Assembly (NCBI RefSeq): GCF_000276805.1 | Contig: NZ_AKXQ01000007.1 | Location: forward strand, 124,001-188,000 | Direction of reading: 5' to 3' | Length of the DNA stretch: 64,000 bases | From: Moritella dasanensis ArB 0140 | GTDB taxonomy: Bacteria > Pseudomonadota > Gammaproteobacteria > Enterobacterales > Moritellaceae | Shown: positions 7,085 to 16,387 of the stretch, piece by piece | Layout: each line of letters begins with the position of its first letter | How positions within the stretch are numbered: position 1 is the first letter of the stretch | The notes under the pieces: generated by a model | The model's database searches: none | What the model saw: the letters and a program-made list of their open reading frames with translations, nothing else | What the model was told of the DNA's origin: nothing | Translations under genes and position numbers: made by a program

Positions 7085-8728
7085 ATGAATAAAGGGAAAG
7101 TCGCGTTATCGCTATCTATCGCCAGTATTATCACGTTAGGTTTAAGTGGTTGTTCAGACGATAAAGCAGCGAAAGATTCATCTTCAGTAGCAGCTAAAAA
7201 ACCTGTTTCTTTTGTATATTGTTCAGAAGCAAGCCCAGAAGGTTTCAACCCTGGACTGTTTACCACTGGCACAACGTTTGATGCATCATCAAAAACTATC
7301 TTTAACCGTCTGGTTGAATTTAAGCTAGGTACAACAGAAGTTATTCCTGCACTAGCAGAAAGCTGGGATGTATCTGAAGACGGTCTGGTTTACACATTCA
7401 AACTTCGTCATGACGTACCATTCCATACGACGAAAGACTTTACCCCGACTCGTTCATTCAATGCTGATGACGTTATCTTCTCATTTGACCGCCAAGGTAA
7501 TGCCGAAAACCCTTACCATAAAGTATCGGGTGGTTCATACGAGTACTACAACGCAATGAGCATGGGCTCATTAATCAAAGAAATTAACAAGGTAGATGAG
7601 TACACAGTTCAGTTCGTGCTTAATCAACCTGAAGCGCCTTTCATTGCTAACTTAGCGATGGACTTTGCATCAATCATGTCAGCAGAACAAGCGAAAGTAT
7701 TCCTTGAAAAAGGCATGGCAGCACAACTTGACGTAATGCCTTCAGGTACGGGTCCATTTGCGCTACAACAATACCAAAAAGATTCACTTATCCGTTATGC
7801 GGGTAACGCGGACTATTGGGATGGCGCTCCTGCTATCGACCGTTTGATATTTTCTATCACACCAGATGCATCGGTACGTTTTGCTAAACTGCAAAACAAT
7901 GAATGCCAGGTCATGGCATTCCCAAATCCATCAGATCGTAAAATGATGGAAGAAGATAAAAACATTAACCTACTTTCTCAAGAAGGTCTGAACATTGGTT
8001 ACCTTGCGTTTAACGTCAACAAAAAACCATTTGATGATGTACGTGTACGCCAAGCGTTAAATATGGCTGTGAACAAGCCTGCGATCATTGATGCTGTATT
8101 CAATGGTTCTGGTAAAGCGGCAACAAACCCAATTCCACCAACAATGTGGTCTTATAATACTGATATTAAAGATTACGAATTCAACTTAGTTAAAGCGAAA
8201 GCATTACTTGCTGAAGCAGGCTATCCAGATGGTTTTGAAACTAATATTTGGGCAATGCCAGTACAACGTCCATATAACCCGAACGCACGTCGTATGGCTG
8301 AGATCATGCAGTCTGATTGGGCTAAAGTTGGTGTTAAAGCGAAGATTGTGACGTTTGAATGGGGCGAGTACCTAAAACGTGCGTCGAAAGGCGAGCATGA
8401 AACAATCCTACTGGGTTGGACTGGTGATAATGGTGACCCAGATAACTTCCTAGCGGTATTACTGGGTTGTGATGCTGTTGGCGGTGCTAACCGTTCTATG
8501 TGGTGTAATGCTGAATTTGATGCACTGGTTAAAGAAGCAAAAACAACGGCAGACCAAGCGGTAAGAACTGACTTGTACGAAAAAGCACAAGTGATATTCA
8601 AACAACAAGCGCCGTGGGCAACGATTGCACACTCGGTTGTATTTGAACCTGTGCGTAAAGAAGTTAAAGGTTACGTGATTGATCCACTTGGTGGTCACAA
8701 CTTCTACAGCGTTAGCTTAGAAAAATAA
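7085..8728 (+). CDS. dppA: Dipeptide ABC transporter substrate-binding protein DppA, lipoprotein form
   Basis: This is the periplasmic receptor that captures dipeptides for DppBCDF. The 547-residue sequence follows E. coli DppA closely throughout: VYCSEASPEGFNPGLFT near residue 44, PTRSFNADDVIFSFDRQ, MDFASIMS, WAMPVQRPYNPNARRMAE and the end VFEPVRKEVKGYVIDPLGG. Unlike E. coli DppA, the N-terminus ends in a lipobox (LSGC, Cys23) followed by a Ser/Lys/Ala linker, so it is probably lipid-anchored. The start has a strong GGAGTAAGG site. It is first in dppABCDF. A hairpin after the gene (8808-8843) may favour its mRNA over the permease part. Confidence 0.96.
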   Translation: MNKGKVALSLSIASIITLGLSGCSDDKAAKDSSSVAAKKPVSFVYCSEASPEGFNPGLFTTGTTFDASSKTIFNRLVEFKLGTTEVIPALAESWDVSEDGLVYTFKLRHDVPFHTTKDFTPTRSFNADDVIFSFDRQGNAENPYHKVSGGSYEYYNAMSMGSLIKEINKVDEYTVQFVLNQPEAPFIANLAMDFASIMSAEQAKVFLEKGMAAQLDVMPSGTGPFALQQYQKDSLIRYAGNADYWDGAPAIDRLIFSITPDASVRFAKLQNNECQVMAFPNPSDRKMMEEDKNINLLSQEGLNIGYLAFNVNKKPFDDVRVRQALNMAVNKPAIIDAVFNGSGKAATNPIPPTMWSYNTDIKDYEFNLVKAKALLAEAGYPDGFETNIWAMPVQRPYNPNARRMAEIMQSDWAKVGVKAKIVTFEWGEYLKRASKGEHETILLGWTGDNGDPDNFLAVLLGCDAVGGANRSMWCNAEFDALVKEAKTTADQAVRTDLYEKAQVIFKQQAPWATIAHSVVFEPVRKEVKGYVIDPLGGHNFYSVSLEK

Positions 8729-8780
8729 GTATAGCGTTAGCTTAGAACAGTAAGCATAGCGCTAGCTTAGAAAGTATCTC
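8706..8780 (+). repeat. Three 25-bp tandem copies of the dppA 3' end
   Basis: Copies lie at 8706-8730, 8731-8755 and 8756-8780 around the core AGCGTTAGCTTAGAA. The first contains the last codons and stop of dppA. The second still reads SVSLEQ-stop in its own register. The period is not a multiple of three, but the extra copies lie outside the reading frame. Confidence 0.9.
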
Positions 8781-8807
8781 GTTTAAATAACGAAAATAAG
8801 ATAACGC

Positions 8808-8843
8808 GAGACCCTCATGGCTCGCGTTATCTTTACCATAACC
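8808..8843 (+). promoter_or_regulatory. Hairpin between dppA and dppB
   Basis: A perfect 13-bp stem (AAGATAACGCGAG, 8808-8820, with its complement at 8831-8843) has a 10-nt loop and only three T downstream. It probably stabilises dppA mRNA or causes partial termination, as is common after binding-protein genes. Confidence 0.7.
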
Positions 8844-8867
8844 CTTTAAATACCCGCAGAGTTTTCT

Positions 8868-9878
8868 ATGTTCCAATTTATTTTAAAGCGACTAGGTACT
8901 GTGATCCCGACATTCTTCGGTATTACCTTACTCACCTTTACGCTCATCCATATGATCCCCGGTGACCCGATTGAGATCATGGCGGGTGAACGTGGTATCT
9001 CACCAGAACGTCACGCTATCCTATCCGCTGAACTCGGTTTAGATCAGCCAATCTGGAAGCAATATTTTTCTTATGTAGGTGGTATCCTGCAAGGCGATCT
9101 AGGTAACTCTCTGGTAACCAAAAAACCAGTTGTAGAGGAGTTCTTCGAGTTATTCCCTGCGACCGTTGAGCTGGCCTTTTTAGCCGCGCTATTTGCTATT
9201 TGTATTGGCTTACCCGCCGGTATTATTGCTGCAGTAAAACGTGGTTCGATATTTGATCATACCGTTATGGGTGTGTCACTGACGGGTTATTCAATGCCGA
9301 TCTTCTGGTGGGCATTACTGTTGATGTTGGTATTCTCAGTGAATCTGGGCTGGACGCCGGTTTCTGGGCGTATTGATGTGTCACTGTGGATCGATCACGT
9401 CACCGGTTTCATGCTGATTGATTCGTTATTATCAGATGAAGTGGGCGCGTTTGGCTCTGCTATTCATCACCTCATTCTACCGTCTATTGTATTAGGTACC
9501 ATTCCACTGGCTGTTATCGCCCGTATGACGCGTTCTTCAATGTTAGAAGTGTTGGGTGAAGATTATATCCGTACTGCACGTGCGAAAGGCCTAGCGCCTT
9601 GGCGTGTCATTGTTATCCATGCATTGCGGAATGCCTTAATTCCAGTGATCACGGTAATTGGTCTGCAGGTCGGTATCCTATTATCCGGCGCCATCTTAAC
9701 CGAAACAATCTTTGCTTGGCCGGGTATTGGCAAATGGTTAATTGAATCCATTGGCCGCCGTGATTACCCAGTAGTGCAGGGTGGTATTTTAATTATCGCC
9801 ACATTAATTATCTTAGTTAACTTACTGGTAGACATTATCTACGGTGTGGTTAATCCACGTATTCGTCACGCGAAATAG
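8868..9878 (+). CDS. dppB: Dipeptide ABC transporter permease DppB
   Basis: Inner-membrane permease with about six membrane spans; it forms the translocation channel with DppC. At 336 residues (E. coli 339) it opens MFQFILKRLGTVIPTFFGIT, followed by the conserved PGDPIEIMAGERGISPERH loop. The cytoplasmic EAA-type loop that docks on the ATPases is LGEDYIRTARAKGLAPWRVI. The C-terminus ends VNPRIRHAK as in E. coli. It lies 139 bp after dppA, beyond the hairpin, and 45 bp before dppC. Its ribosome site is weak. Confidence 0.97.
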   Translation: MFQFILKRLGTVIPTFFGITLLTFTLIHMIPGDPIEIMAGERGISPERHAILSAELGLDQPIWKQYFSYVGGILQGDLGNSLVTKKPVVEEFFELFPATVELAFLAALFAICIGLPAGIIAAVKRGSIFDHTVMGVSLTGYSMPIFWWALLLMLVFSVNLGWTPVSGRIDVSLWIDHVTGFMLIDSLLSDEVGAFGSAIHHLILPSIVLGTIPLAVIARMTRSSMLEVLGEDYIRTARAKGLAPWRVIVIHALRNALIPVITVIGLQVGILLSGAILTETIFAWPGIGKWLIESIGRRDYPVVQGGILIIATLIILVNLLVDIIYGVVNPRIRHAK

Positions 9879-9923
9879 AATACCGGATGCTGGATACAGG
9901 GTATAAGGTACAAGGAATAGATT

Positions 9924-10814
9924 ATGAGTGAAGTTTCAAATAACGCGCCAGTGATTGAACTGCGACCGTTAACACCATTACAAGAATTTTGGAAATATTT
10001 TAGTACCAATAAAGGCGCCGTTGTGGGTCTGGTTTATATCGCAATGATGATTTTTGTTGCTGTGTTTGCAGATTTAATTGCCCCTTATTCACCGATTGAA
10101 CAGTTCCGTGATGCGCTATTACAGCCACCATCATGGACTGGCGGTTATCTGTTGGGTACCGATGCGGTTGGTCGTGATATTTTATCGCGTTTGATTCACG
10201 GCGCGCGTTTATCGCTGTTTGTCGGTATGTTAGTGGTGACCTTATCACTGGGTATCGGCATCTTATTAGGTCTGGTTGCTGGTTATTATCGTGGTCGTAT
10301 TGAAACCGTGATAATGCGTTTAGTTGACATCATGCTCGCGATGCCAAGCCTATTATTAGCGATTGCGATTGTGGCTATTATGGGACCTAGCATTGTGAAT
10401 GCATCGATTTCGATTGCCGTGGTATCGATTCCACATTATGTGCGCTTAACCCGCGCATCAACAATGACAGAAATGAGCAAAGACTATGTCATCGCTTCGC
10501 GTATTGCTGGTGCTGGTCCACTGCGCATCATGTTCAATGCGGTCTTACCAAACTGTTTAGCACCGCTGATCGTACAAGCAACATTGGGTTTCTCCAATGC
10601 AATTCTAGATATGGCGGCACTGGGTTTCCTTGGTTTAGGTGCTCAAGCGCCAACAGCTGAGTGGGGCACCATGCTAGCGGACGCACGTCAATATGTACAA
10701 AGCGCATGGTGGGTTGTTACCTTCCCTGGCGTGACAATCTTGTTAACCGTATTAGCATTTAACTTAATGGGTGATGGTTTGCGTGATGCACTTGATCCTA
10801 AATTGAAACAATAA
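9924..10814 (+). CDS. dppC: Dipeptide ABC transporter permease DppC
   Basis: Second inner-membrane permease of the Dpp importer, 296 residues (E. coli 300). It has an N-terminal cytoplasmic stretch, a first span near residues 36-55, then [20 protein letters not shown], the binding-protein-dependent permease signature. The EAA-type loop is [18 protein letters not shown]. The C-terminus [14 protein letters not shown] is typical of DppC/OppC. AAGGA lies 7 nt before the ATG. dppD follows after 11 bp. Confidence 0.97.
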   Translation: MSEVSNNAPVIELRPLTPLQEFWKYFSTNKGAVVGLVYIAMMIFVAVFADLIAPYSPIEQFRDALLQPPSWTGGYLLGTDAVGRDILSRLIHGARLSLFVGMLVVTLSLGIGILLGLVAGYYRGRIETVIMRLVDIMLAMPSLLLAIAIVAIMGPSIVNASISIAVVSIPHYVRLTRASTMTEMSKDYVIASRIAGAGPLRIMFNAVLPNCLAPLIVQATLGFSNAILDMAALGFLGLGAQAPTAEWGTMLADARQYVQSAWWVVTFPGVTILLTVLAFNLMGDGLRDALDPKLKQ

Positions 10815-10825
10815 GAGGTTGGTTT

Positions 10826-11794
10826 ATGTCACTGTTAGAAATTAAAAACTTATCAGTCACATTCAGCGGCTTCAGAGCGGTTGATAACATTAGTTATAGT
10901 GTTGATAAAGGCGAGATCCTCGGTATTGTTGGCGAATCTGGTTCAGGTAAATCAGTAAGCTCTATGTCTATCATGGGCTTAATTGACCATCCGGGAATCG
11001 TTACTGCAGATAGTTTGTTGTATGAAGGTCAAGACCTGTTAACTATGCCTGAAAAGCGACGACGTCAATTGACGGGTGCTGATATTTCGATGATATTCCA
11101 AGACGCGATGACCAGTTTGAATCCGTGTTTCACGGTGGGTTATCAGATCATGGAAACATTGAAAGTACACCAAGGCGGTAGTAAATCAGCACGTAAAGTA
11201 CGGGCGATTGAATTATTGGATTTAGTCGGTATTCCTGCGCCGGAAAGTCGTTTGAATGTCTATCCACATCAACTGTCTGGCGGTATGAGCCAACGTGTGA
11301 TGATTGCCATGGCATTGGCCTGTGATCCGAAACTATTAATTGCTGATGAACCAACAACCGCATTGGATGTAACTATTCAAGCGCAGATTATTGACCTGCT
11401 GGTTGACCTGCAGAAGAAAAATAACATGGGCTTGATCCTTATTACTCATGATCTAGCCTTGGTTGCTGAAGTGGCTGATCGTGTTGTGGTGATGTACGCC
11501 GGTCAAATTGTGGAAACAGGGATCGCAGAGGAAGTATTTAAGCATCCTAAGCACCCGTACACTCAAGCACTGCTAGCCTCATCGCCAGAATCGGCCATCG
11601 GTAAATCACGCCTTGCGGCCTTACCTGGTGTGGTTCCTGGTGCATATGACCGTCCTGTTGGTTGCCTGCTTAATCCTCGTTGCCCGTATGCAATCGATAA
11701 GTGTCGCACCGAAGAGCCAGGCGCACATGAAAGCCCATTAGGTCAGGTTAAATGTCATACGCCGTTAACTATCGAAGGGAGACCTGCAGCATGA
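10826..11794 (+). CDS. dppD: Dipeptide ABC transporter ATPase DppD
   Basis: Cytosolic ATPase that partners DppF to drive peptide import. At 322 residues it shows Walker A GESGSGKS, the Q-loop in [12 protein letters not shown], signature LSGGMSQR, Walker [13 protein letters not shown] and the switch His in [10 protein letters not shown]. The C-terminal oligopeptide-ABC extension contains the Cys-rich cluster [11 protein letters not shown], which binds an iron-sulfur cluster in some family members. AGAGG precedes the start. The gene overlaps dppF by 4 bp (ATGA). Confidence 0.97.
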   Translation: MSLLEIKNLSVTFSGFRAVDNISYSVDKGEILGIVGESGSGKSVSSMSIMGLIDHPGIVTADSLLYEGQDLLTMPEKRRRQLTGADISMIFQDAMTSLNPCFTVGYQIMETLKVHQGGSKSARKVRAIELLDLVGIPAPESRLNVYPHQLSGGMSQRVMIAMALACDPKLLIADEPTTALDVTIQAQIIDLLVDLQKKNNMGLILITHDLALVAEVADRVVVMYAGQIVETGIAEEVFKHPKHPYTQALLASSPESAIGKSRLAALPGVVPGAYDRPVGCLLNPRCPYAIDKCRTEEPGAHESPLGQVKCHTPLTIEGRPAA

Positions 11795-12795
11795 GTGAAG
11801 TTGTAAATATAAATACTACAGAGCAACAACCATTATTAAAAGCGGTTGATCTGAAAAAACATTACCAAGTTGAGCAAGGTTTCCGTAAGCCAAGCGCAAC
11901 TGTTAAAGCGCTTGATGGCGTATCATTTACGTTAGACGCAGGTAAGACGTTAGCGATTGTAGGCGAGTCAGGTTGTGGTAAGTCAACGCTAGGGCGTTTG
12001 CTGACGATGATTGAAACGCCAACAAATGGCGAAATTGATTTCCAAGGTCAAGATTTATTGAGAATGGATAAAGACACATTCAAAGTATTGCGTCAGAAGA
12101 TCCAGATCGTATTTCAAAACCCGTATGGTTCGCTAAACCCACGTAAAAAAGTGGGACAAATTTTAGAAGAACCATTAGAAATTAATACCAAGTTAACTAA
12201 AGCGCAGCGTAAAGAAAAATCATTAGCGATCATGGCGAAAGTAGGCTTGAAGACGGAGCATTACGACCGTTACCCGCACATGTTTTCGGGTGGCCAACGT
12301 CAGCGTATCGCTATTGCCCGTGGCTTGATGTTAGATCCAAGTGTGGTTGTTGCAGATGAACCTGTGTCAGCACTGGATGTATCGGTACAAGCGCAAGTAT
12401 TAAACTTGATGATGGATCTGCAAGACGAGCTGAATTTAAGCTATGTGTTTATCTCACATGATTTATCTGTGGTTGAACACATCGCTAATGACGTGATTGT
12501 GATGTATCTGGGCCGCGTTGTTGAGCATACGACTAAAGAAGAGTTGTTTGCTAATCCACGTCATCCTTATACCCAAGCTTTGTTATCAAGTACCCCGCAG
12601 TTAAACCCTGCACACCGTCGTAAACGTATTAAGCTGGTGGGGGAATTACCATCACCACTTGATCCGCCAAAAGGCTGTGCTTTCCACGCGCGCTGTCAGT
12701 TTGCTAATGAACGTTGCAATGTTGAGCAACCGACATTAGTTACATATGGTAAATCGTTAATTGCTTGTCATGCGGTTGAAGAACAACGTATTTAA
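11791..12795 (+). CDS. dppF: Dipeptide ABC transporter ATPase DppF
   Basis: Second ATPase of the Dpp importer. Visible motifs are Walker [10 protein letters not shown]-loop [14 protein letters not shown], signature FSGGQRQR, Walker [12 protein letters not shown] and switch [10 protein letters not shown]. The C-terminal Cys cluster is [15 protein letters not shown]. Start 11791 gives ATGA coupling with dppD and 334 residues, the same length as in E. coli; the longer frame from 11752 is only an upstream extension inside dppD. It ends the operon, which stops at the bidirectional terminator at 13097-13136. Confidence 0.97.
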   Translation: MSEVVNINTTEQQPLLKAVDLKKHYQVEQGFRKPSATVKALDGVSFTLDAGKTLAIVGESGCGKSTLGRLLTMIETPTNGEIDFQGQDLLRMDKDTFKVLRQKIQIVFQNPYGSLNPRKKVGQILEEPLEINTKLTKAQRKEKSLAIMAKVGLKTEHYDRYPHMFSGGQRQRIAIARGLMLDPSVVVADEPVSALDVSVQAQVLNLMMDLQDELNLSYVFISHDLSVVEHIANDVIVMYLGRVVEHTTKEELFANPRHPYTQALLSSTPQLNPAHRRKRIKLVGELPSPLDPPKGCAFHARCQFANERCNVEQPTLVTYGKSLIACHAVEEQRI

Positions 12796-12858
12796 CTTTT
12801 AGATAAGCGGGTAAACAGTAAACGTACAAGCTGGATTAGTTAAAATAAGCCTACTGTT

Positions 12859-12912
12859 GCTGGCATGGATGCCAGCCCCAAGCTTCCAGGGATGGATTTA
12901 CAGCGTGTAGAG
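12859..12912 (+). repeat. Small palindromic repeat related to the MITE-like element
   Basis: A perfect 7-bp stem with a 4-nt loop (GCTGGCA, TGGA, TGCCAGC; 12859-12876) is followed by AAGC, CAGGGATG and GCG. The order CATGGATG, AAGC, CAGGGATG, GCG recurs in copy B of the neighbouring element (about 12985-13036), so the two blocks look like relatives side by side. Confidence 0.5.
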
Positions 12913-12924
12913 CGTTTTTAACTA

Positions 12925-13075
12925 ATACCAATGCCTATAAATAACGGTACAGAAAAATGCTATTGCTATCGCAAACATACATGGCCATGGATGGCCTTGT
13001 CTAAGCGAACAGGGATGTCTTGAGCGGTTTGCAGGAGTAATATCATTTTGATCACTTAGTTTTCGGAATTGGTAT
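12925..13075 (-). repeat. MITE-like intergenic repeat, copy B (more complete)
   Basis: A 151-bp non-coding element lies after dppF. Its ends form short terminal inverted repeats: ATACCAATGCC at 12925-12935 and, on the other strand, ATACCAATTCC (13065-13075), with one mismatch. The core 12936-13046 is the reverse complement of copy A at 4690-4800, with seven mismatches in 111. Internal palindromes include GGCCATCCATGGCC on the minus strand. No clear target-site duplication is visible beyond a possible TA. Confidence 0.78.
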
Positions 13076-13096
13076 AATTTGGCGAAAGGCGAAACG

Positions 13097-13136
13097 AAAA
13101 AGGCTCTACTTGATGTGAATCGAGTAGAGCCTTTTT
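13097..13136. terminator. Bidirectional terminator between dppF and dxs
   Basis: AAAAAGGCTCTACT (13097-13110) pairs perfectly with its complement at 13123-13136 across a 12-nt loop. A-run and T-run flank the stem, so it can end both the dpp transcript and the convergent xseB-ispA-dxs transcript. Confidence 0.92.
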
Positions 13137-13163
13137 ATTAGCTAGCATTTGTAATGACGAAGA

Positions 13164-15029
13164 TTACAGCGCCACAAACGCCTTAATACTGGCTTCAATA
13201 CCGCTATCATCTAAGCCTAATTCAGCATAGATTTCATCTTGAGTACCTTGATGAATAAACGTATCTGGCAGACCTAAGTTTAATGTCGGAGTCATTAACT
13301 TATTCGCCATCAAGTACTCATTCACCCCTGAACCAGCGCCACCCATGATCGCGCCATCTTCAATCGTGACTAAGATATCATGGCTTTTGGCCATTGCCAC
13401 TAATAACGCTTCATCTAGAGGCTTAGCAAAGCGCATATCAACAACCGTCGCATTTAAGCGCTCAGCTGCAGGTATCGCGTTATGCATTAAGGTACCGAAA
13501 CATAAGATCGCCACTTTTTCACCTTGACGACGAACAATACCTTTACCAATTTCAAATTCAGTAAATGCCTGTTCAACATCAATGCCAGTACCGCTACCAC
13601 GTGGATAACGTACTGCAGCAGGACCATTATACTGGTAACCGGTATGCAGCATTTGACGACATTCATTTTCGTCACTTGGCGTCATGATCACCATTTTCGG
13701 GATACAACGCATAAAGCTAATATCAAACGCACCTTGATGCGTTTGACCATCTGCACCAACGAGACCTGCACGGTCAATAGCAAATAATACCGGTAGATCT
13801 TGAATGGCTACATCGTGAATAAGTTGATCGTAACCGCGTTGTAAGAACGTTGAGTAGATTGCCACAACTGGTTTATGACCACCAATAGCCAGACCCGCAG
13901 CAAACGTCACACAGTGCTGTTCGGCAATCGCCACATCAAAATATTGTTGTGGGTAAGTCTCAGAGAACTTGATCATACCCGAGCCCGCGCCCATCGCAGG
14001 TGTCACTGCTGCTAGCTTGTCATCTGTTGCTGCGACATCACATAACCAGTTACCAAAGATCTTGGAAAAGGTTGGTTTAGACGGTGCTGCAACAGGTAAT
14101 GTATCTTCTTCAGGGTTGAATTTAGGTACGGCATGATAACCCAGCTGATCTTGTTCAGCTGGTGCATAGCCTTTGCCTTTCTTCGTTACCACGTGTAAGA
14201 ACTGCGGCCCTTTTAGACTGCGCATATTACGCAATGTTTCAACTAAACCATTCACATCATGACCGTCAATAGGACCGATATAGTTAAAGCCGAATTCTTC
14301 GAATAATGTGCTTGGTACGACCATGCCTTTTAAGTGCTCTTCAGCGCGACGCGCAAGCTCCTTAATTGGTGGGATACCAGAGAGTACTTTTTTACCGTTC
14401 TCACGAAAACTAGAGTAAATATCACCAGATAATAATTTGGCTAAATGTTTATTTACTGCGCCAACATTTTCTGAAATCGACATATCGTTATCATTTAAAA
14501 TAACCAGTACGTCTTTGTTGATATGACCTGCATGGTTTAATGCTTCAAACGCCATGCCGCCAGTAATCGCACCATCGCCAATAATAGCCACAGTCTTACG
14601 GTTTTTACCTTCTTGATCTGCAGCAACCGCGAGACCGAGTGCCGCACTGATGGATGTAGATGAGTGACCTACATTCAGATGATCATATTCACTTTCATCC
14701 CGCCAAGGGAACGGGTGTAATCCGCCTTTTTGGCGAATAGTAGACATGCGATCACGACGACCCGTTAAAATTTTGTGTGGGTAAGCTTGATGACCTACGT
14801 CCCATAATAATTTGTCGTGTGGGGTATTGTAGACATAATGCAGGGCAACCGTTAATTCAACAACGCCTAAACCAGAAGCAAAGTGACCGCCACTTTTACC
14901 TACCGATTGTAATAAATAGCTACGCAGTTCATCACACAAGTCATCGAGACGATCTGCGGGTAGTTGACGCAACTCTTCAGGAATGTCTGCCAATGCTAAT
15001 GTAGGGTAGTTCGAAATATCTAAGCTCAT
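13164..15029 (-). CDS. dxs: 1-deoxy-D-xylulose-5-phosphate synthase
   Basis: A thiamine-diphosphate enzyme that condenses pyruvate with glyceraldehyde 3-phosphate, entering the MEP isoprenoid pathway and also feeding thiamine and pyridoxal synthesis. At 621 residues (E. coli 620) it shows the N-terminal His in [25 protein letters not shown], the ThDP motif [18 protein letters not shown] to NDN, then the transketolase middle domain with [15 protein letters not shown] and the C-terminal domain ending [14 protein letters not shown]. It is the last gene of xseB-ispA-dxs. Confidence 0.98.
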   Translation of the reverse strand: MSLDISNYPTLALADIPEELRQLPADRLDDLCDELRSYLLQSVGKSGGHFASGLGVVELTVALHYVYNTPHDKLLWDVGHQAYPHKILTGRRDRMSTIRQKGGLHPFPWRDESEYDHLNVGHSSTSISAALGLAVAADQEGKNRKTVAIIGDGAITGGMAFEALNHAGHINKDVLVILNDNDMSISENVGAVNKHLAKLLSGDIYSSFRENGKKVLSGIPPIKELARRAEEHLKGMVVPSTLFEEFGFNYIGPIDGHDVNGLVETLRNMRSLKGPQFLHVVTKKGKGYAPAEQDQLGYHAVPKFNPEEDTLPVAAPSKPTFSKIFGNWLCDVAATDDKLAAVTPAMGAGSGMIKFSETYPQQYFDVAIAEQHCVTFAAGLAIGGHKPVVAIYSTFLQRGYDQLIHDVAIQDLPVLFAIDRAGLVGADGQTHQGAFDISFMRCIPKMVIMTPSDENECRQMLHTGYQYNGPAAVRYPRGSGTGIDVEQAFTEFEIGKGIVRRQGEKVAILCFGTLMHNAIPAAERLNATVVDMRFAKPLDEALLVAMAKSHDILVTIEDGAIMGGAGSGVNEYLMANKLMTPTLNLGLPDTFIHQGTQDEIYAELGLDDSGIEASIKAFVAL

Positions 15030-15063
15030 AATTTTTATAATTTTTATACTTTGTTAGAATCGG

Positions 15064-15954
15064 TTATTTATTTCGCTCGATGATGTACTGCGTAAATAAT
15101 GCGAGAGTGGTCGTATCATGCGGAATTGTTTCTAAGGCGAACATCGCTTGTTGATACAGTGCTTGGGCTTTTTCTTGCGCCCCAGCTAAACCGAGTAATG
15201 CTGGATAAGTTGATTTATTTAATTCGATATCCGAACCTTGCGGTTTACCCAGCGTTGCAGTATCGCTGATTATATCCAAAATGTCATCTTGCACTTGGAA
15301 TGCTAAACCGATAGCGTTAGACCATTTATCCAATGCCGCTAATAACTCAACCGAGCGATGTGGTGATGCGAGCACACCGAGCTTTGCTGCACAATTAATT
15401 AATGCACCGGTTTTATTATTATGAATAGCTTCAAGTTGAGTCAGTGATATCTGTTTACCGGTTGCGGCTAAATCCATGGCTTGACCACCACACATGCCGC
15501 GATAGCCACTGGCTTGTGTCAGTGATTTTAACATGGCTAAACGATTTTTTTCTGCTGCTGGCGCCAATGCACAATCGAGTAACATTTCAAAAGCAAAAGG
15601 TTGTAGGGCATCACCGGCTAAGATCGCCGTCGCATGATCAAATTTAATGTGGCAAGTCGGTTGGCCACGGCGTAAATCATCATCGTCCATTGCGGGTAAA
15701 TCATCATGAATTAATGAATACGCATGAATTGATTCGATTGCAGCAGCAGGACCATCAAGATCGCGAAGATTAACACCAAGCATTTCACCAACGGCATATA
15801 CGATCACGGGGCGAATACGTTTTCCACCTTGTAATAGACCATATTCCATCGCCGGGGCAAGCTGAGTATCATGTACTGGTAACAAGTTTATTTGCTGCTG
15901 CAAATAATCATTGATACGGCCTTGGTATAAGGCGATTGAATTTGAAAGCTGCAC
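15064..15954 (-). CDS. ispA: Farnesyl diphosphate synthase (geranyltranstransferase)
   Basis: It adds isopentenyl diphosphate to DMAPP and GPP to make farnesyl diphosphate, the precursor of undecaprenyl, octaprenyl and quinone chains. Both Asp-rich motifs are present: the first in HDDLPAMDDDDLRRG and the second in FQVQDDILDIISD; GGKRIRPVIVYAVG is the usual IPP-binding Lys/Arg region. Length 296 (E. coli 299). It starts with GTG at 15954, three bases after the xseB stop, which implies coupled translation. dxs follows after 34 bp. Confidence 0.97.
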   Translation of the reverse strand: MQLSNSIALYQGRINDYLQQQINLLPVHDTQLAPAMEYGLLQGGKRIRPVIVYAVGEMLGVNLRDLDGPAAAIESIHAYSLIHDDLPAMDDDDLRRGQPTCHIKFDHATAILAGDALQPFAFEMLLDCALAPAAEKNRLAMLKSLTQASGYRGMCGGQAMDLAATGKQISLTQLEAIHNNKTGALINCAAKLGVLASPHRSVELLAALDKWSNAIGLAFQVQDDILDIISDTATLGKPQGSDIELNKSTYPALLGLAGAQEKAQALYQQAMFALETIPHDTTTLALFTQYIIERNK

Positions 15955-15957
15955 TAT

Positions 15958-16203
15958 TTAATTACTACTGTCAGAATTGAAGGGAGCAAGTGTTTGCTGG
16001 TCACCGTTGGCGAGTAATATAGCTACTTGCTGTTCAGCATGCTGCAGTTTTTGCGAGCTAGCGCGTGTTAAGCTAATGCCACGTTCAAATTGCTTTAACG
16101 CATTATCAAGTTCACAATCACCTTGCTCTAGACTGCTCACAATTGTCTCTAACTCTGCAATAGACGCCTCAAACGTCATATTTTCTGGTTTTTTTACCGC
16201 CAT
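15958..16203 (-). CDS. xseB: Exodeoxyribonuclease VII small subunit
   Basis: XseB combines with XseA in a nuclease that degrades single-stranded DNA to acid-insoluble oligonucleotides. At 81 residues it has the family core FEASIAELETIVSSLEQGDCELDNALKQFERGISL (split here by wording: FEASIAELETIV, then SSLEQGDC, then ALKQFERGI). The protein is two helices forming a coiled coil. It is first in the xseB-ispA-dxs operon. A short palindrome GGGTATTATACCC (16229-16241) lies just upstream. Confidence 0.95.
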   Translation of the reverse strand: MAVKKPENMTFEASIAELETIVSSLEQGDCELDNALKQFERGISLTRASSQKLQHAEQQVAILLANGDQQTLAPFNSDSSN

Positions 16204-16387
16204 CGTCTGTCCCTCTGATAATATACTCGGGTATTATACCCAATTAATAAGGTATATACAGCTTAACTGTGAGATGACAGCAATAAGCAAGACAAGATCA
16301 CTTAAGATATTTACTTGCTTGCCGATATAGTTCAATGAATACACTCGCTATAAATATGATCATAATTTGCTTGAGATGGGGAATGTT

